A stretch of DNA of 64,000 nucleotides, taken from the NCBI GenBank assembly GCA_905331475.1, contig CAJNYU010000512.1, forward strand, positions 248,001-312,000, written 5' to 3'. The DNA is from Rotaria socialis (lineage: Eukaryota > Rotifera > Eurotatoria > Philodinida > Philodinidae). Made by a program: the position numbers and the translations under genes. The notes beneath the pieces are model-generated. The model was not told where the DNA came from and searched no databases. It saw only the letters and a list, made by a program, of their open reading frames with translations. Below are positions 24,989-36,767 of this stretch, in pieces (the first letter of the stretch is position 1; the number at the start of each line of letters is the position of its first letter).

Positions 24989-27635
24989 ATGCCCATTAAT
25001 GAACCAACTTCTTCGGGTAAAAATAAATTAGGTCTAACATTACCCGAAGTACCAAAAGATCCAAGTGATCAAAGCCATACTGAAAATGGGTATGAAAAAG
25101 ATAATTATTTTGCAATAAAGATTCTTAATTTTTTTCTTGTATTTCTATTTTTTTCTAGCATTCCAGACGTATGTATTGAACGTTTACAAGAAGAATTCAA
25201 CCAACTTGAATGTACCGATAAACAAAAAGATCGCATGGAAGAGTTTTTCAAAGCTAAACGTGCTGTGGGAGAATTAAAGCAAGATGATCTCGTTAACATA
25301 TATGAGTTAGGTCAAGGAAATGGAGGCGTTGTTTATAAAGTTCGCCATAAACCAACCGATAAAATAATGGCTAGAAAGGTATGATAGCTAATTAATGAAG
25401 AGTTTTATTTTTTATTTTAAATTTTAGATAATCTATTTGGAAGTTAAACCAGCTATGAAAAATCAAATTATTCGAGAACTTAAAGTAAACGAGTTTATTA
25501 TTATTATTATTATTACTTTGTTTAGTAAAATCTTTCTTTATTATTGTTTAGGTATTGCATCAATGTAATTCACCATATATTGTTGGGTTTTATGGAGCAT
25601 TTGCTGTTGAAGCTCAAATTAGTATTTGTATGGAATACATGGTAAATATAAAGAGGAGAGAATTATATAAACAAATTTTGTTATTTCGTCGGATGACGAA
25701 AATCTTATTCGTGTGAACATCGGTTTTACAAACTACTTCTTTTGTTAAATCATTATATACTATGATAGACTGACAAAGTAGAAAGAATGTCGAAGAGAAT
25801 TAGTCAATTCATGAACGTTGGATTAGAATACGAATGATGAATACAAACTCAATTTATATGATACTTTGGTTAATCACGATTGTGATCAATCATTTTCTAG
25901 CGTAGCACACAATACATTGCTATTCATCGAATGTAAATGATAAGCAATTTTTATATATTGATAGAAATAATTATAGAGGATTCCAATAAGAGTATGACAG
26001 CTAACAACATTCAGGATTATTACATGAGGTTGTGTAGATAGGAAACGCAATTGTGCATCTGTTGCGCTTAATAATGAGGCATGGGTGCATGAGGAAAAAA
26101 GAATTTATGTTTCTATTTCAATGTTCAAGGTTGCTCATTAGTAGAATAGGAGAAAACAATCATTTCTTTTAGGAAATTTAAAAAGACATCAATTCATATT
26201 AACGTTAATTAACTATCGTTGATCATAATGTAATTTTGTAATGCATCTCGTTTGAAGTATTCAAATAAGATATCGTTGATGAAAATTAGTAATTTAATGA
26301 ACATCCTATCATTTTATCAAAACTAAAACTAAAAAGAGCTTAGGTTTTGTCATGAATTTTTACTTTAACTGATAAATAGTAATAGTACGATATGTTAGAC
26401 TTGAATATCTATCTATCTGTCTATCGATCTCAGCTTAAATGTTTAGTATCTATGAATTTTAGGATGGTGGCTCATTAGATTTGATATTGAAAAAGGTTAT
26501 GCGAATTCCAGAACATATTCTTGGCAAGATTACTGTTGCTGTAAGTTGAAAATTATCATTCAAACAATAAAATTCATATATATATATTTTTTTTTCCTTA
26601 GGTTCTTCGTGGCTTAAGTTATTTACGAGAACGACATCGTATCATGCATCGAGGTAGATTTTATTTTTTGTTTTGCCTGAATTGTTATTTTGCTATTTAT
26701 TAATTTAGATATTAAACCATCGAATATTCTTGTGAATTTTCAAGGTAATATTAGTTTTCTTTCTAATATTTTCTTATTAATATAAAAATATTAATAGGTG
26801 AAATAAAACTATGTGATTTCGGTGTTAGTGCACAATTAATTGATTCAACATTGCATACATTCATTGGTACTCGTTCTTATATGTCTGTAAGAATATTGTA
26901 TTTTTAATTGAATATTATCTATCTATGTATATATATATGCGTATATTTGTTTTTCCTCTCAAAGCCTGAAAGACTTGAAGGTGCGCACTATGGAATAATG
27001 AGTGACATATGGTCATTAGGACTTTCACTGGTCGAAATGGCTGTTGGTCGATATCCAATTCCGCCACCATCAACACAAGATATTGATAATTTAATTAAAG
27101 AAGACCCATTGGGAAATCGACCCCGACCAGAAGGTTATTTTAAATTGTTGATTACAACTAATTTTTTTCTAATGAATTTTACGATATTTAGGATTTGGAT
27201 GCTATAAAGGCTTAGCAATATTTGAATTAATGGAATGGATCGTTAATGAAGCACCACCAAGTTTACCACGGTCACATTTTTCATCAGAATTTTGTGATTT
27301 TGTTGATCGTTGGTCAGTTTATTTATTTATATTTTAATCTTATTTATCATAAGTTATTTTAGTTTGAAAAAGAGTACCTCTGAAAGAGCCGATTTAAATA
27401 CACTTTTGGTATGATTTTTTAAAAAATTGCAACTTCTTTGTTTTCTTTTTTAAAAGAATTTATTCTTAGAATTATTGTTTGTTTTTTCTCTTGTTCTTAG
27501 CATCATCCATTTTATAAACGATACGAAGCTGAAAGTGATAATCAAGAAGTTTCGTCGTGGATACGACAAGCATGTGGATATGATTTGGATATGAATAATG
27601 AAAACAATAATCGACGTAGTGGAAGTAGTACATAA
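24989..27635 (+). CDS. MAP2K1: MAP kinase kinase, MEK1/2 type (ERK pathway)
   Basis: Twelve exons join in frame (1194 nt, 397 aa; human MEK1 is 393): 24989-25089, 25159-25378, 25428-25484, 25552-25641, 26463-26540, 26602-26653, 26709-26744, 26798-26886, 26965-27133, 27192-27312, 27363-27408 and 27501-27635. A short N-terminus with a KNKLGLTL string could be the ERK docking site. The kinase domain has the Gly loop [10 protein letters not shown], catalytic Lys in IMARK (about 107), MEYMDGGSLD hinge, [18 protein letters not shown] (DFG Asp about 218) and GTRSYMSPERL, followed by MEK-specific [15 protein letters not shown]. The activation segment reads IDSTLHTF: the first phospho-Ser is kept, while the position of human Ser222 is Thr. 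The proline-rich insert before the C-terminal helices is much shorter than in vertebrate MEK. It phosphorylates ERK on Thr/Tyr in the cytoplasm. Orthology to the MEK1/2 group is firm; 1 versus 2 cannot be decided. Intron 10 starts GTCAGT. Confidence 0.95.
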
Positions 27636-29921
27636 TTGAAGTGAAAGGAAGAAAACATCTAGTCAGATGTGTATTGATATCTTTTATTTTTCTTTTACTA
27701 ATTGAAAATAAAAATATTTAACTTCTCCTTTCAGTGTTGTTCGTCTGTCAATTTAACAGTTTATTATTTTTTTGCCTTTGTACATTTATTGTATTAGTTT
27801 ATACAAGAAACGCGTATGTTTTAAGCAAACAGTGTACTCTTAATACGTCTTGTCTTTAAATAATAGAAATCACTTACTTCTGTTTTTTTCTGCTATAATT
27901 TATAGAAAATGGATAGAATGGTGCACATAGCGTTTCGTACTTGTTCCAGTGAACCTTTTTATTAATTTTCAATGATTTTCTTTATTGTCATCATGTTATT
28001 ATTTGGTGAAAAAAGGACGATCTACCTTCAATTGAAAAAAAAAATTTCGAATCAACTAAGTTCAAATTAAACAATATATTAAAAGCAACTCTATCGAATT
28101 GTCAGCTCTGAAATATTGCATGTCAAGAAGATATTCATCAAAATGACAGTCGAACTTTCTCTGTGGATTTTTATTCTTTTAGGATCTTCTCTTTTTCTTT
28201 ATGCGGAAAATAACGATGGCGAGTTCAATACCACAATCAATTCTGATAAAAACTCGTCTATTTATAGAATTGTCTTTTTATATTGTTATGAAAGAATTCA
28301 ATTGAAATACATCGACCCTATCAATATTGTGGCAACATATGTGATTTAAAAACAAAAGGAACAGCCGATTGAAATAAACTTCCATCAATGATTGTAGAAT
28401 GCACAAGCAAATTTTTGCTACTTGTTTTAAAAAAATACAAGAAAATATATTGCAAAAGCTAACCATTGAAGATTATTTCGAAAAATTGACGTGCTAAAAA
28501 TAATATTAGGAACTATTCTTTCATATACTCATCACATCTTAGGTAAATCTAATGAAAACTGGTGTTCTTTCTTAAAAATGTGCAGAGCTTCAAATATATG
28601 CTATATATTTTAAGACGAGTTAATTTGATAGATATTTACATATTAATCTATTTAAATATATGTATATTAGTTAGTTTTACTAGATTAACAGTAAGAAAAC
28701 AATAAATTCATGTTCGTCCATTAGTTTGAAGTTATACTTGAATTTTTATAATTGAACGTGAATTTTAGTCATCATTGTAATATTTCTTTTTCAATATCCA
28801 GCAACGATCAAATTCTCATTATATTCAATATGTCAACCTTGATCAGTACACATTATTAGCTATGATTTATTTCATTTCAATAACTTTTGCCTATTTCTAA
28901 TGACATAGATAGATTGAAAATTATGTTAAATCAATGTCAAAAAGTACAGAAATTTCATTCATCGGAACGATTCGATTTATTCATAGAAAAATAATTAATT
29001 ATCAATCACACTGATAGAGTTACAAAAACAAAATTGAAGTCACTGCCCAATAATATCTATGTTTAGATTTAATATTTAAATATAAAATCTGAATACTTAG
29101 AACATTTGATTTGAATCCTCGACTATCACCAATTTTATAATTCAGTGTTTTAAGTAGTATTATAGGAAACTGAGAAGGCGGTACTTCTTCGAGCATTGAG
29201 TTATCCGTCGCAGATTATGTGGTTATTTTACGATAAAATGCATATATATGTTTTCCGAAAAATAAGTGTTCACCCCTCCGGAAGCAAAAATCTGCATAAA
29301 AACTGATATGAATATAGTATATATATATATATATGCCAATTCCGAGCGTCTTAGTGGATGAATGCTCAATTGAGAACAAGATAATATATGTAAAATCCTT
29401 CGTTATTAATAAGAGAAACACATTCTACCAAAAATAAAAGCCTTGTATTAAACACTTGGATGTTATTACATCTCTTCTACAGTATCTAACTCAATGTCGC
29501 AGCTCTTTGTTAGTTATTTATTGCTTGCATCATCAAGCAACTGAGACATCTGTACTTAATATTATTTTATTAAGTAGATTTCGTTTAATTATAAGTAAGA
29601 TTACAAGAATAATTGTTAGCATAACTTATCATAAAATGATTTTTCGCAATATGTATCATAACTAAATAGCACTCCAGTCACAGCTATTATTTCTATTGTA
29701 TTAATTATGAAGAAAGAATATTATAATTTTATACATATGTTTATTTTCTTTTGTCAATTATCAATTATTTTTCTTCTGCAATTATTAAGAACAAATAAAA
29801 AAGATACAAGACAAAAAAGAAAAAAAAACACAAATATAATACTGATAATTTTTTCGATGGACCACGGACGGAGATTAAAAAAAGAGACAGCGCAAAAAGA
29901 TATAGAAATATAAGTATATTA
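27636..29921. other. Intergenic, 2.3 kb
   Basis: The interval begins with the MEK 3' UTR (AATAAAAAT near 27708). The remainder is AT-rich with no recognised gene; an (AT)n run lies near 29317-29333. A 68-codon frame from 28143 begins with a signal-peptide-like stretch but has no splice partner that I could find. Confidence 0.5.
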
Positions 29922-31935
29922 TCATTGTACAAACGAATATAATCCTATAATAAATGAATAGAATAAATATGGAGAAAGTCGTTTTGATCGACTAGTGGTA
30001 TCAATCGTCTCTTGTGATAAAAAATCTAAATAGATAAATAAATAATTTTAATTAGTTATAAATATGATACTACTTACGTGGTGTACTTGATGATTGATAT
30101 TTTTCTTCGTCATATGCTCCATATAGATCAAATATCGTTGACATTTTTGTTGATACTGTTGATGTTGTTGTAGTTGTATGACGATGTTTTTTAGAAACAT
30201 GATGATGATGATTTTGCATAACTGTTATCGATCGTTCATCTTGACCATAGCGATTGGTCGCACGACAAACAAAATTTGAATTAAAAAAATGATTTGGAAT
30301 ACGCTAAAAGAGCAGAACAACAGGAAATATATAGATAGATAGATAGATTTTTTTCTCTCTTCTGAAGTGAATCGTTCATTTACTCGAATAAAAAGCATGG
30401 TTTTCCACCTAGTCGCATTGATTTTTTCTTTAGTAATCGATAGTAATGAACCTTCTCTTCTGCTATTATGATTATAGAATCCTTGGTTAAATTGATGGGA
30501 TAAGTCCACTTCTTGATTCATATCATTGGTGAATCGATGCAACCACCGTATATCCGGTTCCGGATTAGCATCAATCGAACATTCGAATGTAATTGTATCG
30601 TCAATTGAATGAAAAGATTTTACTTTTGGACTATAAACATCTGGCGGAACTAATCAAAATGAAATATCAGGAAATAAACAAGGTTTAATGCTTTTTTGTT
30701 GTTCATTTCTTTAGAAGAAAAAAACTCACATTGTACATCAAGTGTATAGAATCGACCTATTGTACCGATGGTATTAGTTGCTACACATTCATATATACCA
30801 TTATGCCAACGATTAACATGATAGAGATTCAATTGACAGGTGGTAGGCGTAGTTGTACAATTGATCATCGTTTTTGGTTGATCGTCTAATGAAAGAAAAA
30901 CAATAGAAGAATAAAAACAAAAAAAAAGAAAAGTCTTTTTGTTTCTAATCTATACCATCGATCTTTTTTATCCATCTGAGAAATGGACTTGGTTTGCCAT
31001 GTGCTTCACATGCAATAGACACATTTTTTCCGATTTGTGTACGTAACAATGTTGTAGATTCATCAGTGACAAAATACGGTCGTTCTAATCAAATCAAATT
31101 AAAAAAAGAAAAAGAAACGTATGTCTAGTATCTACTTAAAAAAAAGGAAAAACATAACGAATGAATAAATTTAGACTTTTTTTTAATTTTCTTATTTCTT
31201 TCCTATTCTATCTTCAGTCATACTAAGAAATAGAAAAAAAATCGGCACCTAATCATCGTCTCATTTTAATTCCTGTTCTTTTCGCGATATTCTCTATTTA
31301 TATTTGAAAAAAAACTGATGATGCAATCGAATGTAATATTTGGATGTCATAAACACATGATGATCATGCTTACCAACAATGTTTAAAACGAATAGTTTGA
31401 CAATTCTATTGTCTTCTTGACATGAATACGTCCCATCATCGGATAAACGTACATCATCAATTGTCAATGAATAAGTCATTACTTCGTATGATGATGTACC
31501 ATTAATAATATGAAGAATAGGACGTTGTTCAATTTGAAAACGTTGATCTGAATTAATTCGACTTGTTGAATAGAAAAATACTTCGGCATCTTCTAAACGC
31601 AGCCATAGACCCTAAAATAAAAAGAATAGGGCTCATTAAGTTTGATTATAATCAAATGAAAGTTCTTTTTTTTCTTCTGTATTCTTTCTCTCGAATGTCA
31701 ATGATCATTAGACATTTGACGACAGGTGAAAAAAAATAAGAATGTCATTGACAATTGAACTTACTTTCATATTACCAGAAATCGTTGCATTGCTAAGTTC
31801 GCATTCCATTCGTACCCGTTTGCCCACATTGACATTGATATAATCTCGAGATAGATGTGAATCATCACTTAAACTACTTGTCATTGTGTGCAAAACGGTT
31901 AAGAACAGTGTCGTCAAAAGACGACGGATAATCAT
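29922..31935 (-). CDS. GPI-anchored three-Ig-domain adhesion protein (lachesin/IgLON-like)
   Basis: Seven minus-strand exons join in frame (1290 nt, 429 aa): 31935-31765, 31611-31374, 31084-30956, 30885-30730, 30649-30384, 30303-30078 and 30025-29922. A signal peptide (MIIRRLLTTLFLTVLHTMTSS) opens the protein. Ig1 has Cys45 (MECEL), Trp in GLWLR and DDGTYSCQ (Cys121). Ig2 has SIACEAHGKPSPFLRW and GIYECVATN. Ig3 has FECSIDANPEPDIRWL and NFVCRATNRYG. A His/Thr-rich stalk follows, and the protein ends in a hydrophobic stretch with no cytoplasmic tail (SPYLFYSFIIGLYSFVQ), the pattern of a GPI-attachment signal. This is the IgLON/lachesin plan: neuronal or epithelial cell-surface adhesion. The coding exon begins at an acceptor (CTTTTAG) 29 nt before the chosen ATG; an earlier ATG in that leader stops after ten codons. 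Confidence 0.88.
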
Positions 31936-33557
31936 TTCCTCAATGTGTAAAAATGATTGTACATCTAAAAGTAAAAGAGAAAAAAACGACATCGAAGTAA
32001 AAGAGACTTGATCTTCTTTATCTATTCACGCATGTTTGCTTGCATATATTCATGTATAGATGAACGTAGAATAGCCACAAGCTAATTTTAACACCTCTTA
32101 CACGCTATACTATCGTTGGCGTTTGCAGCATCTACTCTATTTTTTCTTTTTATTCATAATACGAATTTTGCTTCTTATATATTAGACCCTATGGGGATCG
32201 TGCATACATAGCTATATATATATATAAACGGAAGATTAGTGGTCTTTCGTCTATATTTCTTTTCTTTTTTTTTATAACCTTGAATACGTTAGGATATAAG
32301 TAAGAAGATCATATGTCTGTCTCATGACATGATCAAAATGAATGAATGAACTTATTTTTTTCCAATTTTCATCGCATATATTTTCATAGGATAGTAAGTT
32401 GATGTGGGTGTGTGATACGTCATCTCCGCCTACTTCTCGTCGATCATCTGCAGTTAATGTGTATCCATGCACGCGTACAATAAAACATCAACATCACTAT
32501 ACTAAAAAAGAAAATATTAAAGTGAGAGAAGATTTCTTTTTTGACTGAGGGTTATGTGAAGAAGCAGGCGAAACGGGAATAGAGATCACTGTCAATAACT
32601 CACCTGTAGCTAGCAATGACGGATGTTAGTAATGATCTGCTTCTGGCAACAGCACATTATCGATGAACCATTCATCTGACACAAACATTCATAAGAAGAA
32701 AAATTTCACCTTTCTTTTCCTTCGTCCACTTTCTCTACGATGTGTTTTATGAGAATGAGAGGAGCAGAGACAAAGAGAGAAGGCATAAGAGTACGAGAAA
32801 GAGGAAGAAAAGAGAAACAGACAGACAACCAAATAATTGGCTCATTGTTATCATTTGCTTCATCATCTTTCTTCATATTCACTAGCTCGAACGCTAATGA
32901 ACTGTAAATTGATGAGTCAGACGACGACAACGAGAATGATGATGATGATGATGATGATGCACTGACTCAATCGACGGGTATGCGGCGCCGGTATTTGTAT
33001 CTTATATATCGTCGAATAGTAATACATAACTTTTTTTTATTGTTTTAATCAAAGTTCTCAATGTCGGTTGAAGGAATCTCAAAGTGGTCACTATTCACCT
33101 ACCATAAAACTGAATGAGTATATGCATGTATATGAACAATGCCTATATTTATTCGCTTCTCGCACGTATTAATCCTTCAAATTCAACGATTATGCAAGCA
33201 GTCTCTCTTCTATCCTTAAATGTCCTTATGGTTTTTTTCTGCTCATTCTTGTTCATTCGCTTACGAGATGAACTACCACTACTACTACTTACTATTGTGA
33301 GAACAAAGCAAGAGAGAATCTCCCTGTTGAATAAGAATGAGAGAACAAAAAAATCGATGAAAAAAAAATTTATTGATCAGTTATGGTAGTCTTGTTGTAT
33401 ATATACCAATTGAATTTCCATTTCTTTCTTAAAGACAAAAATACAAGAACGTCCATTGTGCAAGTTGCACTACTATTTTCTTTGTTTTGTATATATATAT
33501 AGCTATATATACATTTGTGTGTTCGTATGAATGAACACAAAACAAAAGAAAAAGAAA

Positions 33558-33593
<36 letters not shown>

Positions 33594-35582
33594 AACCAAC
33601 ACATTAACATCGATCCCTAAAACTCCTGTGTACACATAAACATATTACCGTTGGATTCTTTGTAAGATGGTATACGATATCTTTTCGCTTTTAATATTGA
33701 TCAATCACATGATGCATATAGATGTATATATGTGCAATACTCGGTTACTAATTTAGTCAGAGAGTATAAACGAGCTGTTCCCCCTATTCCACTTGACAGT
33801 GGCCTCGAGCGTCCACGCACACACACACACCCACTACGGACACTTGTTTGGTGGTAATGATAACGAGCTTGTGTCAAGAATATTGGAAAGAAGAGCGAAA
33901 ACGCTTGAATGAAAGACTAATTGGTCGTATAGGGTTGCTCTTTGCTGACTATTGACGTTGTGGCAAAAAAAGAAGAACCTTCTTTTGATTCTTCTTCTTC
34001 TTCTCATTGTCTATAACTATATCTATCTTGACCAATTCGTCATCACTTGATTTATCATCGCTCTAACAAAGAGACTATGAATGGATCTGAAATGAGCAGT
34101 TCATGAGAAAGAACAAAATGTAATGGAGAAAACATGTCGGACTGATATTGCGTGGGTCTTGTTTTATTGCCTGTCAGACTATCTAATTTCCTTTCTGTCC
34201 ATTCTACGTTGATTTGTATCAATCGGCTGGCTACTTACGCACAAGAGAAAAAAAAAGAAAGACATCGAACATGAGAAAGAAAAGTACGTCGTCATTATGT
34301 ACTTTGAAGACCATGATCAATTATCGTATTGCAAGGTAAAAGATGAAAAGTGACGATGATCGAAACGAACAGTTCACATAAGGGTATGATTTGAACAGAA
34401 TATTTTCCTCGACTTGACCACATGCGGCACATGTATATACTCAGCATGGTCTCTACTCAATTGACGACTTCCCACAACGATAGTCTCTTCTTCTTCATCT
34501 TTTATTTGCAAGTTGTTTAGACAAAGAACAAGCTAATCATCATTCCGACTTTCCCGACACACAACTGTTCCATCCATCTGTACAATGATTCTATGTCTAT
34601 ATACGTTTTCTTGTATTTTTAAGATTAACAACATAGAATATTAAAATAAAAAAAATACTAGAAAAAGTCTGATATAAATCATGATTCTATGTGCAGTTAA
34701 TTTTTGATTAACATAGTAGATTCTGTTTTGCTTCAAATTATCATTGAGAATCAGCTATTACTTTAGTTGTATTATACAGAAGAAGAAACATCCGGCACTT
34801 GTCGTTGTCGTCATCGTCAGTTTTTTTTGTCACGCTAAATCATGCATGCAAGTGATGGTCATGTGTCTCGGTGATGAAAGTCAGAACATGATTTTATACT
34901 ATTGGGATTCAACGAAAAGTATGATGCAACTCTTGTGCATCTTATTAGCAGTGCAGTTTATTTCACAATTTCCCTTGGAGTAATGCGCGTCTCTTCCTTT
35001 TTTTTTCTATTATATTAAATATGATCAGCATCACACTTCATTATTGTTTCTTCTTAGGCAAATGCGCATGATGATGATGATGATTTAAGAATAATGTTGA
35101 AAGCAAGCAGATAGTTGTCGTCGGCAATCTCATATTACAATAACAGAATAAAAAAATAATCATTTTAATTAAAATAAGAGGATCAACCGATTTCGTTTTG
35201 TTTTGTTCTTTGTAAGATATTCAAATAAGATCCTATATACATATAGATATATAGCTATAAACTTCAATCGAAATTGTTCCGAAGAATATAACTGACGTTT
35301 TTTAGACAATAAATGAATGAGTCGGATATAGTTTTATAAAATTGAAACTTGTTTTCAAATAATAATATAATTTAATCATAGGTGACACTAGTTGATATGA
35401 ATTCTGCTCTCTAATTTCACTTGTATATAATATATGGATTTACCCACTATCGAATCAAATAGATTTTAATTTGTTTATATATTTCGTATATGTTGTTAAC
35501 ACGATCATTTTCTTTTTCTTCAAAATTACACATCGAATATTCTATAAGATTCTTTTTTTTCAATTTCAGTTTATTATTATCC
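31936..35582. other. Intergenic, 3.6 kb, microsatellite-bearing
   Basis: This is the upstream region of the Ig gene (minus) and of the next plus-strand gene. It contains an (AG)n tract at 33561-33591, ATG/ATC triplets near 32937-32957 and CA repeats near 33816-33830. Open frames here follow these simple repeats. No exon was recognised. Confidence 0.5.
33561..33591. repeat. (AG)n microsatellite
   Basis: An uninterrupted run of about 15 AG dinucleotides lies in non-coding DNA. Confidence 0.9.
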
Positions 35583-36100
35583 ATGTCTGCAGCTCTATCG
35601 CCAACATCATCAAATTCATCACCAAATTCTTCACTTTCAAATTGTGGTAAAAAGAATATTGAAACAATTTTTTATTTAAAATTTTTTAAATTTCTGAATG
35701 AAGATCATCAAATAAATGATGAAAAAATTATTTCAATTGATAATAATAATAATGCCACTATATTTCAACAGCCAGCATTTATTCATTCGTTTGAAACTGA
35801 ATTAGATAAAGTAGATGAATACTTTCAAACAAAAGCATCTGATGTTCGCCAAACTATATTGAATAGTTTGCAACGAATGTATAATCAAAACGAATGGCAT
35901 GATAATCCACTAAGTATCATTTGTCGTGATCTTGGTGTTCATGTAAGAAATAATTTGTTTATATTTTGTAAAATAAATAATTTATTTAACTATTATTTTT
36001 TGATTAGGTCCCGACACCTGAACAGCTAATGGAATTAAGAGCAACACGTGATGCTTTAAAAGCTGAATACGATGCTTTGCGTCAATCAGACAATAATTGA
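35583..36100 (+). CDS. Small uncharacterised protein, 131 or 150 aa
   Basis: Exons 35583-35942 and 36008-36100 join in phase 0 and end TGA. The stretch 35647-35703 (57 bp, starts GTAAAAAG, ends GAAG) can also be read as an in-frame phase-1 intron. It encodes a Phe/Lys-rich string unlike the rest, so the spliced 131-aa form is likelier than the 150-aa one. After a Ser/Asn/Pro-rich N-terminus comes a helical region (FETELDKVDEYFQTKASDVR) and a C-terminal helix (PTPEQLMELRATRDALKAEY). No signal peptide or membrane segment is visible. I do not recognise the family. An acceptor (CAATTTCAG) ends 13 nt before the ATG with no evident upstream exon. The XTBD gene follows on the same strand after 356 bp, which allows co-transcription. 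Confidence 0.7.
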
Positions 36101-36456
36101 TTTTCTCAGATTATTATTTATTCTTTAGTCATCAAATATTCACAAAAATTATTTGTTTTCTCTAGTCGAAAAATTAAGAAGAAAAGAAATAGATAAACCG
36201 CTTTGTTTGTTTTTTTCGGTCTTAATATATTTTTCTTGTTGTGCTCTAGTGTTTTGTTTGTGTCGATCTATTTTGTGCCTTTATTCTCTCAGGAACTAGT
36301 CATCTTTTGGTGTGTGCGTGTACATAACGTTTCTTGAGTCCTCTCATCTTTTGCTTCTTTTTTTTTTCTTTGATGAATAGAAATAGACTTACGAGCTAAA
36401 ATGGAAACAGACAGATATTTATTTCAGATAATTATTCCTATTCTTCTGAATTTTCA

Positions 36457-36767
36457 ATGGATACAATACCGAAGAAAAATGATGAAAAAGATACAAAGGA
36501 GGATTTGGAAAAAAAATATCGATTACCAACTGAAAGTAAAAATCAATGGGACTTACGGAAGCATTTTATTGAAAAATATTGGGATAAATACGATGAAGAT
36601 CGTTTATTATGTTTAGCTCGTTAGTAGATATTACTCGTATATTAGATGAGAAGAAAGTTTAATTTTTTTATATTTTAGAATGTTATGTCAATATGCGGTG
36701 TTTGGGATGTAAATATTCAAAATCACTCGATTCATTAATTGAAGGCCTTGCAAAAGATATTGAATAA
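36457..36767 (+). CDS. CDKN2AIPNL: XRN2-binding (XTBD) domain protein, CDKN2AIPNL-like, 83 aa
   Basis: Two exons, 36457-36619 and 36679-36767, join in phase 1 (252 nt). The donor is GTTAGT, also used elsewhere in this window, and the acceptor is TATTTTAG. The product is essentially one XTBD: SKNQWDLRKHFIEKYW, then DRLLCLAQCYVNMRCLGCKY, then LDSLIEGLAKDIE. This matches the SExxW...FI...L.LS..W.N...LGC.Y pattern of CDKN2AIP, NKRF and CDKN2AIPNL. The domain holds the nuclear 5'-3' exoribonuclease XRN2, so the protein likely stabilises or recruits XRN2. It is shorter than human CDKN2AIPNL (116 aa), lacking the extra C-terminal residues. An acceptor (TTATTTCAG, ends 36427) lies 29 nt before the ATG. 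Confidence 0.82.

Noticed and set aside
28143-28349. Frame beginning with a signal-peptide-like MTVELSLWIFILLGSSLFLY
   Set aside because: Only 68 codons, no partner exon and no recognisable mature domain. Hydrophobic starts occur by chance in AT-rich DNA.
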